Of a stretch of 64,000 nucleotides of DNA, positions 52,340 through 64,000 are shown piece after piece (position 1 is the first letter of the stretch; every line of letters starts with the position of its first letter). This DNA is from Paludibacteraceae bacterium (GTDB taxonomy: Bacteria; Bacteroidota; Bacteroidia; Bacteroidales; Paludibacteraceae): assembly GCA_017447875.1 (NCBI GenBank), contig JAFSMP010000013.1:1-64000 (forward strand), read 5' to 3'. The notes below the pieces were generated by a model, which saw only the letters and a program-made list of their open reading frames with translations, had not been told where the DNA came from and did no database searches. A program made the translations under genes and the position numbers.

Positions 52340-52370
52340 CAAAGGTACTCTTTTTAAGTCAAAATTCAAA
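52340..52370 (-). promoter_or_regulatory. Promoter of the orphan MAK gene
   Basis: TACCTTTG on the minus strand (52347-52340); the TTG at 52369-52367 is 1 nt off the usual spacing. Confidence 0.65.
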
Positions 52371-52403
52371 ATTCGAAATTCAAAATTTTAACAAAATGGA
52401 TAA

Positions 52404-54536
<2,133 letters not shown>

Positions 54537-54546
54537 ATATTGGCAT

Positions 54547-54623
54547 GTTTGATGGTTTGAAAGTTTGAAGGTTTGAGCTTGTTCAAACTACATCAAACGC
54601 GAAGCGTCAAACAACATCAAACA
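54547..54623 (+). repeat. TTTGAA/TCAAAC array, copy C
   Basis: GTTTGATGGTTTGAAAGTTTG and so on, then TTCAAACTACATCAAAC, GCGAAGCGTCAAACA and ACATCAAAC. Same order of parts as copies A and B. Confidence 0.75.
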
Positions 54624-54633
54624 AACGAAATTT

Positions 54634-55167
54634 ATGAGAATTGCGGTCTATTGTTCGGCGAAAGACGCGATACCGGAGGAGTACTTGCAGCTCGGTGATG
54701 CGTTGGGTGCGTGGATAGGAGCACAAGGGCACACGCTTATTTACGGCGGTGCGACAGGTGGGCTGATGTCCCGTACGAGCAACGCCGCCAAAGCGGCCGG
54801 AGCGCATGTGATAGGAGTCATCCCTCCACGTATCAAAGCGGCAGGACGTTTGGCAACCAACTGCGATTACCTGATCGAGGTGAATAACATGTCGGAGCGC
54901 AAGCTACGCATGCGGGATGAAGCGGATGTGATCGTTTGCCTGCCGGGCAGCTACGGAACGCTGGATGAGATGATGGATGCTACCAGTAGTGCCATCGTAG
55001 GAGAACATAAGAAACCGACGTATGTAGTGAACTACAAGGGATTTTATGAACCGCTCAAACAGCAGATTCGGATCATGCAGGACTTGCATTTTATTCCTGC
55101 CCAGCAGAGCTATGAACCGGTCTTCGTCGATACATTAGACGAATTGTATGAAAGAGTGAAAGAATAA
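54634..55167 (+). CDS. LOG family protein
   Basis: A 177-residue Rossmann-like protein of the LOG (TIGR00730) family, homologous to cytokinin-activating phosphoribohydrolases that release a base from a nucleoside monophosphate. Motifs: YGGATGGLMSRTSNAA and the active-site PGSYGTLDEM (consensus PGGxGTxxE, with Ser in place of the second Gly). A catalytic Arg/Glu arrangement is expected around SERKLRMRDEAD. First gene of a run that continues to 60782. Bacterial role unclear. Confidence 0.85.
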   Translation: MRIAVYCSAKDAIPEEYLQLGDALGAWIGAQGHTLIYGGATGGLMSRTSNAAKAAGAHVIGVIPPRIKAAGRLATNCDYLIEVNNMSERKLRMRDEADVIVCLPGSYGTLDEMMDATSSAIVGEHKKPTYVVNYKGFYEPLKQQIRIMQDLHFIPAQQSYEPVFVDTLDELYERVKE

Positions 55168-55180
55168 ATGAATTAAAGAT

Positions 55181-55840
55181 ATGAACTGTTTAAAAAAATT
55201 ATTTAGCAAATGGTTTTCCTGCGAGAAGAAGGAAAGTTGTACTTTGGACGATAAGGAGCGTGTAGCTCGTTACCGCGAAGTGGAAAACTCTGCTGAGCTC
55301 AAGGAGTATCTGGAGCTCGACAAGTTGATGATGAGTGAGGAATTCCGTCGGAAGAAATACAACTTGCAGAAAAAGGACTTCAAGATGACAGATACCTATG
55401 CTGTCGCAAGTCGTTACAAAGAATTACTGCACAATGAGGAGTTGCAGCGGTTCCTGGAACTGGAGGAGAGTACGCGTCTGAAGAAATTCCTGGCATTCAA
55501 GGCTACGAAAGACTATGCGAAACTGAAGAACGAGAAAGCGGTCAGCCAATCGGAGGATCTTCAGCGTATGGCTAATTTCGAGCGTTCGGATGAGTACAAA
55601 CTGTATCTCAAATACCTCGATACCGAGCTGCCGAAAGAGTACAAGGCCTTGGTAGCCAAGATGGATACGCCGGAATACAAGAAGGACTATGCGTTCTGGA
55701 ATAATCCGAATCGTTGGAAGACGACCGATGAGTACCAACAGGAGGTACGTTACAAACAATTGGCCAAGAGAGCGGATATCGTTTTCTATCTCAGTCAAGA
55801 CCCGAAAGAGATAGCACGCTTGGAAAAAGAGAATAAATAA
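55181..55840 (+). CDS. Helical-repeat protein of unknown family (short paralogue)
   Basis: A 219-residue protein, Lys and Glu rich and probably all helical. Three copies of a motif [RE][YW]xx[LIV]xx-S-x-[DE][IL] occur: RYREVENSAEL at 30, RYKELLHNEEL at 78 and RYKQLAKRADI at 190. The C-terminal segment FWNNPNRWKTTDEYQQEVRY (172-191) matches VWADTKRWQHSDDYKTYARY in the next gene. Cys-containing N-terminus, no signal peptide visible. Starts 13 bp after the LOG gene. I do not recognise the family. It is collinear with the N-terminal half of the next protein, so a gene duplication is clear. Function unknown. Confidence 0.7.
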   Translation: MNCLKKLFSKWFSCEKKESCTLDDKERVARYREVENSAELKEYLELDKLMMSEEFRRKKYNLQKKDFKMTDTYAVASRYKELLHNEELQRFLELEESTRLKKFLAFKATKDYAKLKNEKAVSQSEDLQRMANFERSDEYKLYLKYLDTELPKEYKALVAKMDTPEYKKDYAFWNNPNRWKTTDEYQQEVRYKQLAKRADIVFYLSQDPKEIARLEKENK

Positions 55841-55869
55841 CATCATAAACCATCATAAATTTTCATTTT

Positions 55870-57189
55870 ATGAATCTATTCACTGCCAGACTAACCGGTA
55901 AAATGCTCTCGACGGATGCGTTCGAGAAAGAGATTGCGGACATGCAAGCGCGTGTCAAACGTTGGCGTGCCATTGAGAAATCGCCTGAGTTGGCGGAGTA
56001 CAATGAGCTGAAGAAGATCGTTGAGAGCCACGATTTTCAGGAGCGCAAGAACGAACTCGTTAACCGCAAGTACAAAGACACTCAAGAGGGACGTAAGATG
56101 CTGGAATACGAGGCGTTGGCCAACTCTTCCAGTATTCGCAGTTACCGTCGTGCGCTCAATGACAAGGAGTTCCAGGACTTCCTCGTCTTCCGCGAGTCAG
56201 AGGATTTCCAAAAGATCAAGAGCTTTAAAGCGGTTCTCACCGATCCGCTGATTCGTAAGTACAACATGTTGTACTACTCGTCCAAATACAAGAACTATCT
56301 GAAGATGCTCAATTCGCCGGATTTGAAGCGTCTGGCTGACTTGGAGGAAGAAGTACACACGGAGGACTTCCAGAAACGTCATGCTGTTTGGGCAGACACC
56401 AAGCGTTGGCAGCACTCCGATGATTACAAGACCTACGCACGTTACCAGGAGTTGGCGAACTCGGACGATATCAAGTTCTTCTTCGAGTCCCGTCAGGAGA
56501 AGATCGACTGGGCAGAACTGTTCCGTCCGGCTTTTGACGATGACATGAGTTCGAATAAGAACTGGAAACCCGGCTACGGCTATGCGAATCCGGTGATGAA
56601 AGACGGTCACTCGCGTACCTCGGAGTTGCAGGCATACAACAACGGTAAGAACACTTTCTTCGCCGAAGGACGTATGGATCTGGAGACCCGTAACGAGAGC
56701 AAGAAAGCGATCGCTTGGGACGAGAAGAAAGGTTTCACGGATCATGTATTCGAGTACACTTCGGATGTGATGAACACCAAGGATGCGTTCATGCAAGAGG
56801 AAGGTCTGTTCATGGCGAAAGTGCGCAGCCAGGGAGCAGGACACCATTTCTTCGGTCTCTCGAACGGTAAACCCGGTAACCCGATGGTGGCGCTGTATCA
56901 CTTCAACGGCAGCCGTCCTCAGATGGGTCTGATCAACGGTGACCGTACGCAGATGGCGGACCTGACCGGTTTGCTGCCGGCTAACTATTTCTACTTCATC
57001 TATTCTTTCCGTTGGACGAAGCACGAGTTGATCTGGTACGTCAATAATCTGGAATTGCTCCGTTTGCCGAACCGTCTGCCGAAAGAGGCGATGTTCATGC
57101 TTGCGCAGTCCTTCCTGCCGGCCACCGAGAAAGGCGGCGAAGGTAAGCTGAAAGTGCGTTGGGCGCGTGTGTACCGCTCGGTAGAGTAA
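55870..57189 (+). CDS. Helical-repeat protein fused to a lectin/GH16-like domain (long paralogue)
   Basis: A 439-residue protein. Residues 1-205 repeat the layout of the preceding protein: motif copies at 31 (RWRAIEKSPEL), 79 (EYEALANSSSI) and 191 (RYQELANSDDI), the same 48- and 112-residue spacings. From about 215 a beta-rich domain follows (FFAEGRMDLETRN, KKGFTDHVFEYTSD, VRSQGAGHHFFGLSNG, YFYFIYSFRWTKHELIWYVNN, EAMFMLAQSFLPATEKGGEG). Its order of strands and the final Trp-rich WxxHELIWYVNN recall concanavalin-like lectins and GH16 glycanases, but no EIDxE catalytic motif is present, so binding rather than cleavage is likely. No signal peptide is apparent. Function unknown. Confidence 0.7.
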   Translation: MNLFTARLTGKMLSTDAFEKEIADMQARVKRWRAIEKSPELAEYNELKKIVESHDFQERKNELVNRKYKDTQEGRKMLEYEALANSSSIRSYRRALNDKEFQDFLVFRESEDFQKIKSFKAVLTDPLIRKYNMLYYSSKYKNYLKMLNSPDLKRLADLEEEVHTEDFQKRHAVWADTKRWQHSDDYKTYARYQELANSDDIKFFFESRQEKIDWAELFRPAFDDDMSSNKNWKPGYGYANPVMKDGHSRTSELQAYNNGKNTFFAEGRMDLETRNESKKAIAWDEKKGFTDHVFEYTSDVMNTKDAFMQEEGLFMAKVRSQGAGHHFFGLSNGKPGNPMVALYHFNGSRPQMGLINGDRTQMADLTGLLPANYFYFIYSFRWTKHELIWYVNNLELLRLPNRLPKEAMFMLAQSFLPATEKGGEGKLKVRWARVYRSVE

Positions 57190-57219
57190 ATAGTAAATGA
57201 CTGAATCGTACATGGATTT

Positions 57220-58002
57220 ATGTTCCTGATAGCCGGGCCATGCGCCATTGAGAGTAGAGACTGCGTGATGCAGACGGCAGAGACGCTCAACCGCCTCTGT
57301 TATGACTTGGGTGTCACGCTGTATTTCAAGTCCTCGTTTGATAAAGCGAACCGTACGTCCGCTTCGGCACGCGGTATCGGTATGGACGAGGGGCTGCGTA
57401 TCCTGCAAGAGGTGAAGACGCAGTTCGGCCTGCCTATCGTGACGGATGTGCATGAGAGTCATCAGTGTGCCCCGGTGGCAGAAGTAGCGGACGTGCTGCA
57501 GATTCCGGCTTTCCTGAGTCGGCAGACAGACCTGCTGCAAGCTGCGGCAGTGACCGGACGGACGGTGAACGTGAAGAAAGGACAGTTCATGGCTCCGTGG
57601 GACATGGGAGGTGCTATCTCCAAGATCGAACAGGTAGCACCGAACGCCGCCAAGGACGGACGTGTATGGTTGACCGAAAGAGGGTCTTCGTTCGGCTACG
57701 GACGTCTGGTGGTGGACATGACCTCACTGGTGGAGATGCGTCGTTTCGGATGTCCGGTTATCTTCGATGCCACGCACTCGGTGCAACAACCTTCATCCCA
57801 AGCCGGTATCACGGGTGGAAACAGAGAGATGGTACCTTACCTGATGCGCGCCGCACTGGCAGTCGGCGTGGACGGGTTATTCATCGAGACACACCCCAAC
57901 CCCGAGCAAGCGATCTCGGATGCCGCGAACCAAGTGCGGCTCAATGACATGAAAAAACTACTGGATCAGGCTTTGGAGATAAACAAACTGATAAACCCAT
58001 AA
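57220..58002 (+). CDS. kdsA: 3-deoxy-8-phosphooctulonate synthase
   Basis: A 260-residue enzyme making Kdo-8-phosphate from phosphoenolpyruvate and arabinose-5-phosphate. Motifs: [63 protein letters not shown] and [13 protein letters not shown]. Starts 30 bp after the preceding gene and belongs to the same run. Confidence 0.95.
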   Translation: MFLIAGPCAIESRDCVMQTAETLNRLCYDLGVTLYFKSSFDKANRTSASARGIGMDEGLRILQEVKTQFGLPIVTDVHESHQCAPVAEVADVLQIPAFLSRQTDLLQAAAVTGRTVNVKKGQFMAPWDMGGAISKIEQVAPNAAKDGRVWLTERGSSFGYGRLVVDMTSLVEMRRFGCPVIFDATHSVQQPSSQAGITGGNREMVPYLMRAALAVGVDGLFIETHPNPEQAISDAANQVRLNDMKKLLDQALEINKLINP

Positions 58003-58015
58003 ACTGTTAGCCCAT

Positions 58016-59710
58016 ATGGAAGCGACCATCACCGTTTATTGCAAAAACACCCACTCTTATCATGAGGTGCCTCGCGGTATATCCTTGATCGAGTTGAAGG
58101 ACCGGCTGAATATCCAGTTGCCTTACCCGATCATTGCCGCACATGTGAACTACAAGGTAGAGAACCTGGATTTTCTGCTGTATAAACCGAAAGATGTGGA
58201 GTTTTTGGATGCCAGTTCGCCGAGCGGCATGCGTGTCTATGTGCGTACCCTCAGTATGGTTCTGGCATGCGCGGTGAATGAGTTATATCCCCGTATGGAC
58301 CTGCGTGTGGAGCACCCGATCAGCAAGGGTTATTACTGCACGCTTCAATGGCACCGTGACAAAGACAAAGAGCCGGAGAACACGTCGGAGCCGCCGGTAG
58401 TGACGACCGAGATGATCGATGCAATCAAGAAACGCATGCAGCAGATCATCGCTGAAGACCGTCCTATCTACGAGGAGGAGAAGCAGACCAAAGAGGTGAT
58501 ACAGATGTTCGCCGCGCGGTATAACAACGAGAGTTCGATCTTCGAGACACTCGGTAACCCCTACTGCCGCTATTTCCGTATGGGCGATTTCATCGACTAT
58601 TATTCGAATGTGCTACTGCCGAGTTCCGGCTACATCACGCTCTTCGATATCGAGCCGTTCAAGGACGGTATGTTAGTGCGCATCCCGAACCGGTCGAATC
58701 CCCTTATTCTCGAAGACTCCATCCAGCAGGAGAAGATGTTCTCCATCTTCCAGGAATACAATCGGTGGAACAAGTTGCTGCTGATCAATAATGTAAGCGA
58801 TTTCAACGTAGCTTGCAAGGACAAGAAGTCGTTTGAGATGATCAAGTTGGCGGAGGCGCTGCACGAGAAGAAGATCGCGCAGACGGCCGATGCGATTGCT
58901 GCCAAACGGCCGAAGATCGTGTTCATCAGCGGACCGAGTTCCAGCGGTAAGACTACGTTCTCCAAGCGTTTGCAGATCCAGTTACTGGTGGACGGTATCA
59001 AGCCGGAAGTACTGAGTATGGATGACTATTTCGTCAACCGTGTCGATACGCCGAAGGACGAGACCGGAGCATATGATTTTGAGACGGTGAATGCCGTCGA
59101 TCTGCCTTTCTTCCGCCAGCAGATGCATGACCTGTTGGACGGCAAAGAGGTGGATATGCCGACCTATGACTTCACCATCGGTGAGCGTGTGTTCAAAGGG
59201 CGTAAACTGAAATTGCAGAAAGACTCCGTGCTGGTGATCGAAGGACTGCATGCGCTCAATCCGTGTATCCTGCCGGATGTGGATAAAGACCTGACCTTCA
59301 AGATCTTCGTATCGGCACTCACGACCATCAATATCGATAATCACAACTGGATACCGACGACCGATATCCGTCTGTTGCGTCGTATCGTGCGTGATTATAA
59401 GTACCGCGGATTCTCGGCACGCGAGACGATCGCCCGTTGTCCGTCGGTGGTACGCGGTGAGCAGAAATGGGTGTATCCGTTCCAGGAGGAGGCAGATGTG
59501 ATGTTCAACTCGGCGTTGATCTTCGAGTTCGCCGTGCTCAAACGTCATGCGGAGCCGATATTACAGGAAGTACCGAAGTTCTGCGAGGAATATACGGAGG
59601 CACACCGCTTGCTGAAGTTCTTGCAGTATTTCGTTCCGATACCCGAGCGTGAGATACCGCCTACATCGTTCTTGCGTGAGTTCGTCGGAGGTAGTTCGTT
59701 CAGATATTAA
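58016..59710 (+). CDS. TGS-domain nucleoside (uridine) kinase-like protein
   Basis: A 564-residue Bacteroidetes-type protein with an N-terminal TGS-like, ThrRS-related domain (1-~190; the segment TITVYCKNTHSYHEVPRGIS), a middle domain, and a C-terminal P-loop kinase like uridine kinase: FISGPSSSGKTTFSKRL, LSMDDYFVN, IEGLHALNP and RLLRRIVRDYKYRG. It is the long paralogue of the protein at 23265. The TGS part may sense a nucleotide or bind RNA. Substrate unknown. Confidence 0.88.
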   Translation: MEATITVYCKNTHSYHEVPRGISLIELKDRLNIQLPYPIIAAHVNYKVENLDFLLYKPKDVEFLDASSPSGMRVYVRTLSMVLACAVNELYPRMDLRVEHPISKGYYCTLQWHRDKDKEPENTSEPPVVTTEMIDAIKKRMQQIIAEDRPIYEEEKQTKEVIQMFAARYNNESSIFETLGNPYCRYFRMGDFIDYYSNVLLPSSGYITLFDIEPFKDGMLVRIPNRSNPLILEDSIQQEKMFSIFQEYNRWNKLLLINNVSDFNVACKDKKSFEMIKLAEALHEKKIAQTADAIAAKRPKIVFISGPSSSGKTTFSKRLQIQLLVDGIKPEVLSMDDYFVNRVDTPKDETGAYDFETVNAVDLPFFRQQMHDLLDGKEVDMPTYDFTIGERVFKGRKLKLQKDSVLVIEGLHALNPCILPDVDKDLTFKIFVSALTTINIDNHNWIPTTDIRLLRRIVRDYKYRGFSARETIARCPSVVRGEQKWVYPFQEEADVMFNSALIFEFAVLKRHAEPILQEVPKFCEEYTEAHRLLKFLQYFVPIPEREIPPTSFLREFVGGSSFRY

Positions 59711-59742
59711 GTCGAAAGAAAAAAGTCGAAAGAGAAAAGCAG

Positions 59743-60201
59743 ATGAAGAGATATTTTGGGATAATCATTTTCGCTGTGCTGGTATCCTTGCAGATGCGGG
59801 CAGATGATTCTATTGTGGTAAGTTCCATCCCCCGTCCGAACTTATTGGAAGAGATGACGGGTGTAGAGGTGATACAGGACTCAACCGTGGCGCAGTTGTT
59901 GGACGGTGCGATGAACGGAGCCCGTGAGTGGGTTGAGATAGACGGCTATCGTGTGCAGGTCTATTCGTCGAATCAGCAGCAGTCCGCCAAAGCGGAGGCC
60001 TTGGATCTGGAAGAACAGTTGAAGCAGAAAATTAACCAGACGATCTACGTGCAGTATATACCGCCGTTCTGGAAAGTGCGTATCGGTGATTTTCGCACGT
60101 ACGATGAGGCCAAAGAGTACAAAAAAGCGTTCGTGCAGATCTTTCCGGACATGACCGGAGATACCTATATCGTGCGTGATAAAATCAAAGTACTGCAATG
60201 A
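59743..60201 (+). CDS. SPOR-domain secreted protein
   Basis: A 152-residue protein with a short signal peptide ([20 protein letters not shown]). Residues about 70-150 form a SPOR-type repeat ([46 protein letters not shown]), a peptidoglycan-binding domain for denuded glycan strands at division sites. It overlaps folE by 4 bp (ATGA). Confidence 0.85.
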   Translation: MKRYFGIIIFAVLVSLQMRADDSIVVSSIPRPNLLEEMTGVEVIQDSTVAQLLDGAMNGAREWVEIDGYRVQVYSSNQQQSAKAEALDLEEQLKQKINQTIYVQYIPPFWKVRIGDFRTYDEAKEYKKAFVQIFPDMTGDTYIVRDKIKVLQ

Positions 60202-60782
60202 ATCTACAGGATTTTCATGAGAACCCGGAAGTAACGGATGCCATCGCGGCTACCGTCAAAGAGGCGCTGCAGCAGATCGGTGAAGATCCGCAGCGAGAGG
60301 GCTTGCTCAAGACCCCGCATCGGGTGGGTAAGGCACTGCAGTTCCTTACCAAGGGGTATAAAGAAGACCCCGAGGCGATCTTACGTTCGGCGCTTTTTGA
60401 AGAAGACTACCGCCAGATGGTGGTCGTGAAAGATATCGATTTCTATTCGTTATGCGAGCACCATATGTTACCGTTCTTCGGTAAGGTGCATATCGCTTAT
60501 ATCCCTAACGGTTGTATCACGGGTCTGAGTAAGATCGCGCGGGTGGTGGATGTGTTTGCCCGCCGGTTACAGGTGCAAGAGCGCCTAACGACGCAGATCA
60601 AGGACTGTATCCAGAACACGCTCAACCCGCTGGGTGTCATGGTGGTCATCGAAGCGGAGCACTTATGCATGCAGATGCGCGGTGTTCAGAAACAGCACGC
60701 GATGACTGTAACCTCCGATTTCACCGGAGTTTTTAACCAAGCCAAGACCCGCGAAGAGTTCATGAAACTGATCAAGGACTAA
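60198..60782 (+). CDS. folE: GTP cyclohydrolase I
   Basis: A 194-residue zinc enzyme, first step of folate synthesis, turning GTP into 7,8-dihydroneopterin triphosphate. Motifs: [22 protein letters not shown] (Cys and His ligands), [23 protein letters not shown] and [19 protein letters not shown] (second Cys, His). It overlaps the convergent PorZ-like gene by 4 bp. Confidence 0.96.
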   Translation: MNLQDFHENPEVTDAIAATVKEALQQIGEDPQREGLLKTPHRVGKALQFLTKGYKEDPEAILRSALFEEDYRQMVVVKDIDFYSLCEHHMLPFFGKVHIAYIPNGCITGLSKIARVVDVFARRLQVQERLTTQIKDCIQNTLNPLGVMVVIEAEHLCMQMRGVQKQHAMTVTSDFTGVFNQAKTREEFMKLIKD

Positions 60783-63700
60783 CGGATGATCATGATCTTG
60801 ACGGCCTTGTGTCCCCCCTTGGTGTTACACAAGGCGGTATAGATACCGGCTGTTGCCAGACGCCCGTCTGCCCGTTTGCAGTCCCATACGGCGGTGCCAC
60901 CGTGTGAGCGAGTCTTGCAAACCAGGTTACCTCCCGCATCAATAATATTCACTTCGGAGTTATCCATCAGTCCGGTGATGGAAACCGATCCTCCGTATTC
61001 CGGTCTTACCGGATTAGGGAAGGCATAGGCATCATCCATATTTTCACGCGGTTCGCTTGCATCGCTTAGGTAGGAAGCGATGCCGTAGTCTGTGCCGGCG
61101 AAGACCTCTCCCGTCTGCGGAATAATAGCCAGAGAGAGGATGTTATTAGACGGGATCATAGAGTTATTCTCGGTGAAGTGTGCCACGGTGATCGTGTCGT
61201 CTTCTATGAGGAACAAACCAGAACCGGCTGTGCCGATCCACATGCGGTTGCCTCCGTCGCAAGCCATGCAGTTGATCTGCTCGTTTCCTAACAGGTAGTC
61301 GCCTAATCCTGTTCCGTCATTGCGAGGAATGATGATACGATAGCACGTGTTGGACGTAAACAAATCGGTGGTCTCGGGAATGATGATAATACCGCTTTCC
61401 GTTCCTAACCACATACGACCGTTTTGATCTTGCTCCATGCAGTAAAGAAACGAAGGACGGACTATGTTTCCGTTCTGATCGACGAACTCTGAACGCTTGA
61501 TACAGCGGTCATCCGTACTATTGGTCGGTGTCCCACCGTCATCCATCATAAAGACACCTGTCGTCTTACGTTGGTCAAGGAACCATTTGAAGTGACTATC
61601 CCGGTTATCCGTCCGAAGAGCGGCAGGGGTCTCGAGAACCACCTTAGAGCCGTTGCTTCGCAGTTGTAAACCGTACCATTGATGGTTCGGGGTCATCACG
61701 TGTATCGGTTGACCTATTGAGGTGGCATTCATTACCCATAAGTTACCCTCTTCATCCATCATCGTGCCGTCCGTACGCGTATATTCATAGAAATAAGTGT
61801 GATAATAACCTCCGTCATCCACCAGTTTGATCGTACTGCCATTCACTCCGTGACCATATCGTGTCACTGCACCGTGATTATACTCGAACAGACCATCGCA
61901 GTAGGTGGCAATGTAGTAGTGGTCCGGGTCATTGGGATCCACGGCTATACTTACCGGATCGGTCGCATACAAGCGCATTCCGTACTCATTGACAGCCATA
62001 TCTTCTTTGGAAAGCGTCGTCCAACTATGACCGTCGTAGATACTCATTCGCGGTTCACGGAAGAACTGCACCGCCCACCGTCCACCGATCGTGGTATAGA
62101 TTCTTCCATGCGCAGAATGAAGGAAATAACCGGTATTGCTATTCGGTCCATCCGGTACGAACACCGCATCTCCGGAGGATTGCAGACGAACAATACCTTT
62201 ATTCGTAGCTGCTACCCAGTACTCACCGCGGGTATAGGCTCCGTCCCGGGTGATGTAACTGTTGGTGATACCGGTCAGTTGGTCATCTTCCTCCAATTGA
62301 TAGACTCCGAGTCCGGTCAGGTCCACCAGTAACTTATTATCTGAGGAATGGATCCAATTCACCGGTTGTTTCACAGCCAACTTCCATCCGCTGTTCGTCA
62401 GGCGATAGAGCGAGTCGTGCTGCAAGGTGTAGAGGGTATTGTTGTATACCACCGCATCTTGCAACTCACGCAGGGTATAGGGTGAACGATGCCAATAGGT
62501 ATAATCCAGCAGGTTATCCCGCAGTGCACCGCTATATAGAATAGAGTCGGAGAAAGCATAAAGTGTATCGCCATGCTCTACTACACGCAGGATCTCTGCA
62601 TCCACGCTGATCCACTCTCCTTTGCTATTCTTGATATGACACGAATCGACGTAATAGGTTCCGACCACTTCGGCCTTGCTCGGGTTGACGGCCAATATAC
62701 CGAAGGTCATTGCCATATAGACATATTTGGAACCGGCATAGATGCTGTTGATTGTCGGATTGATGGCTCCGGCTTTCATGTACAGGTCCGGCAACTGTTT
62801 TACATAGTCGTTTTTATCCACCAGGTCTATGCGACCATCCACATAGCCGATTACCATGTTTCCTGATGCCGGATGATAAGCCATAGAAGTCACAAAACTT
62901 CCGTTCAAACCGGTGGTTTTATTCATATAACCGATATGATCATCTGCACGATCTACATAACAAAGCGATCCGCTGGAACAAGCATAGATACGCTCCGGCG
63001 TAGCTACTAACGCATCCGGATCGGTGTAAGAGAGATGTAATTTCCATTGCATGATAGAACCTAAGTCCCGTCCTTCCTCATCCACCGTGCGTAACGAACC
63101 CGAAGGATCGGCATGCGGCCGAAACTCCGCCAGACCGTTACCGGTACCGATATAGATGGTTTCTACACCATCGGTCACCAGATCCAGTACGTCATTCGAT
63201 CCCATAGATGAGTTGTCCGGTGTGTATTGGGCAATGATCTGTGTACCGGCCGGGTTGAGTACATACGCACCGTTCGTATTGGTGCCTACCCATATGTTAC
63301 CGTCCATGTCTTCGCACAAAGCGGAAATCTGTAATTCTTCTAATGGATTTTCTCCGTTTTCATCGACTATTTGCGGACGAATACATTGGTTAGATTGGAA
63401 ATAGTCGGTGGTCGGTTCGATGATGATCAGGCCTTGTTCGGTGCCTACCCACAGCCTTCCGTCCGAAGTCTGCATGATGGTATAGATAAATGTAGGAGAG
63501 AATATGCGACCATCCTGTGTTTCCCAGGTGTTATGATCCACCATCCGGTCATCGGAGGCGTCGAAAGGTGTACCGTTGTCATCCAAGAGGTATAAAGTTG
63601 TAGGTTTCCGTGACGATGCAATCCATTTATAATTCGAATGGCGGTTATCAAAAATTAATCCTCCGGGAGTGTCTAAATCTTTACTCTCGGATGAGACCAC

Positions 63701-64000
63701 CAGAGGTAGTCCCTGCCAGTTCCCTTGCGCGTCAATACAGATAAGCGGATATTTGACTGCACCTGCCACCAGCATCCATATATTGCCTTGTGCATCATAT
63801 TGGGCATAATCGACTCGCGTATAGCGATCCGGGTCATTTTTTGCCGCGGCCTCGAGGGTATTGTCTTCTGAAGGTAAGTATTGACGGAAGAGCGTGTTGT
63901 TTCTGAACTCATAGAGACCGGTTCCGTAACTGGTGACGTAGAAATGATTCTTATCTTTCGGATCCACCGCACAATTCATAAAGTCACGTGCCGGTTTTCC
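60779..64000 (-). CDS. PorZ-like beta-propeller T9SS protein (5' end beyond the window)
   Basis: The frame runs from the right edge to 60779, at least 1073 residues with the N-terminus missing. Two repeats of a two-component-regulator propeller module with [17 protein letters not shown] and [18 protein letters not shown] motifs; [25 protein letters not shown] blade motifs near the end; C-terminal about 80 residues form a type IX sorting-like domain ([20 protein letters not shown], then GIYTALCN). PorZ is a surface component of the T9SS attachment complex; this protein is longer than the classic PorZ (about 780). The reading frame continues upstream in frame at 63980-64000. Alternative: another T9SS cargo propeller protein. 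Confidence 0.82.
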   Translation of the reverse strand, partial: GKPARDFMNCAVDPKDKNHFYVTSYGTGLYEFRNNTLFRQYLPSEDNTLEAAAKNDPDRYTRVDYAQYDAQGNIWMLVAGAVKYPLICIDAQGNWQGLPLVVSSESKDLDTPGGLIFDNRHSNYKWIASSRKPTTLYLLDDNGTPFDASDDRMVDHNTWETQDGRIFSPTFIYTIMQTSDGRLWVGTEQGLIIIEPTTDYFQSNQCIRPQIVDENGENPLEELQISALCEDMDGNIWVGTNTNGAYVLNPAGTQIIAQYTPDNSSMGSNDVLDLVTDGVETIYIGTGNGLAEFRPHADPSGSLRTVDEEGRDLGSIMQWKLHLSYTDPDALVATPERIYACSSGSLCYVDRADDHIGYMNKTTGLNGSFVTSMAYHPASGNMVIGYVDGRIDLVDKNDYVKQLPDLYMKAGAINPTINSIYAGSKYVYMAMTFGILAVNPSKAEVVGTYYVDSCHIKNSKGEWISVDAEILRVVEHGDTLYAFSDSILYSGALRDNLLDYTYWHRSPYTLRELQDAVVYNNTLYTLQHDSLYRLTNSGWKLAVKQPVNWIHSSDNKLLVDLTGLGVYQLEEDDQLTGITNSYITRDGAYTRGEYWVAATNKGIVRLQSSGDAVFVPDGPNSNTGYFLHSAHGRIYTTIGGRWAVQFFREPRMSIYDGHSWTTLSKEDMAVNEYGMRLYATDPVSIAVDPNDPDHYYIATYCDGLFEYNHGAVTRYGHGVNGSTIKLVDDGGYYHTYFYEYTRTDGTMMDEEGNLWVMNATSIGQPIHVMTPNHQWYGLQLRSNGSKVVLETPAALRTDNRDSHFKWFLDQRKTTGVFMMDDGGTPTNSTDDRCIKRSEFVDQNGNIVRPSFLYCMEQDQNGRMWLGTESGIIIIPETTDLFTSNTCYRIIIPRNDGTGLGDYLLGNEQINCMACDGGNRMWIGTAGSGLFLIEDDTITVAHFTENNSMIPSNNILSLAIIPQTGEVFAGTDYGIASYLSDASEPRENMDDAYAFPNPVRPEYGGSVSITGLMDNSEVNIIDAGGNLVCKTRSHGGTAVWDCKRADGRLATAGIYTALCNTKGGHKAVKIMIIR

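Noticed and set aside
56197..57540. Open frame antisense to the lectin-like gene and kdsA
   Set aside because: It spans two real plus-strand genes and has the typical shadow composition.

Overview
The window comes from a Bacteroidota genome, most likely order Bacteroidales. The evidence is a type IX secretion and gliding set (GldJ-like lipoprotein, PorZ-like propeller protein), Bacteroidetes-specific families (DUF5675, DUF5715, PCMD, TGS-domain uridine-kinase-like protein), Mrp and CdaA of the Bacteroidetes type, almost no Shine-Dalgarno sites, and about twenty promoters of the Bacteroidetes form (TTG, then TAnnTTTG). In all the complete promoters the distance from the first T of TTG to the first T of TAnnTTTG is 23 nt. 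I cannot name genus or species.

Layout. 1-720: end of an insertion sequence (transposase start on the minus strand) joined to the 3' part of a type I restriction specificity gene. 720-4690: an accessory cassette of nine small genes, mostly of unknown function (holin-like, DUF5675, a 34-residue smalltalk-like peptide, tandem MAK paralogues), with unusual RNA hairpins and direct repeats. 4740-14040: UmuC-like polymerase, GtrA, two tandem fucose-isomerase-like proteins, class II aldolase, a four-helix (23S IVS-type) protein between inverted repeats, a CoA transferase, Mrp and a MATE exporter. 14040-24320: tRNA-Pro and topA on the minus strand, then a long plus-strand run nfeD-floA-yafV-recJ-tdk-priA-nucleoside kinase. 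24240-31360: tRNA(CAT) and metG, an outer-membrane barrel, cdaA, folP, gldJ, gcvH. 31350-37330: membrane AraC regulator, a candidate small RNA, cysS, DUF5715 lipoprotein, proS and nagB. 37420-44460: HD hydrolase, lpxD-lpxC-lpxA, glnS, a small HsdR-N nuclease-like protein, phoH. 44490-52190: aroB, a Fic protein with a palindromic operator, a VanX remnant, an AraC regulator divergent from a glycosyltransferase/PCMD/esterase cluster, and an orphan MAK-family gene. 52400-64000: gyrB, then a seven-gene run LOG, two homologous helical-repeat proteins (one carrying a lectin-like domain), kdsA, TGS-kinase, SPOR, folE, and convergent to it a PorZ-like gene cut by the right edge.

How it fits together. 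Most of the window is housekeeping: lipid A and Kdo synthesis (lpxD, lpxC, lpxA, kdsA), aminoacyl-tRNA synthetases (metG, cysS, proS, glnS), replication and repair (topA, gyrB, recJ, priA, umuC), folate (folP, folE) and envelope functions (T9SS, SPOR, NfeD/FloA). The novel material is in the 720-4690 cassette, the IVS-type gene between inverted repeats, the Fic locus, the AraC-controlled cluster and above all the 55181-57189 pair. Short tandem repeats of 7-10 bp occur throughout, mostly between genes but also inside aroB, mrp, a glycosyltransferase and an esterase; three intergenic arrays share one TTTGAA/TCAAAC design.
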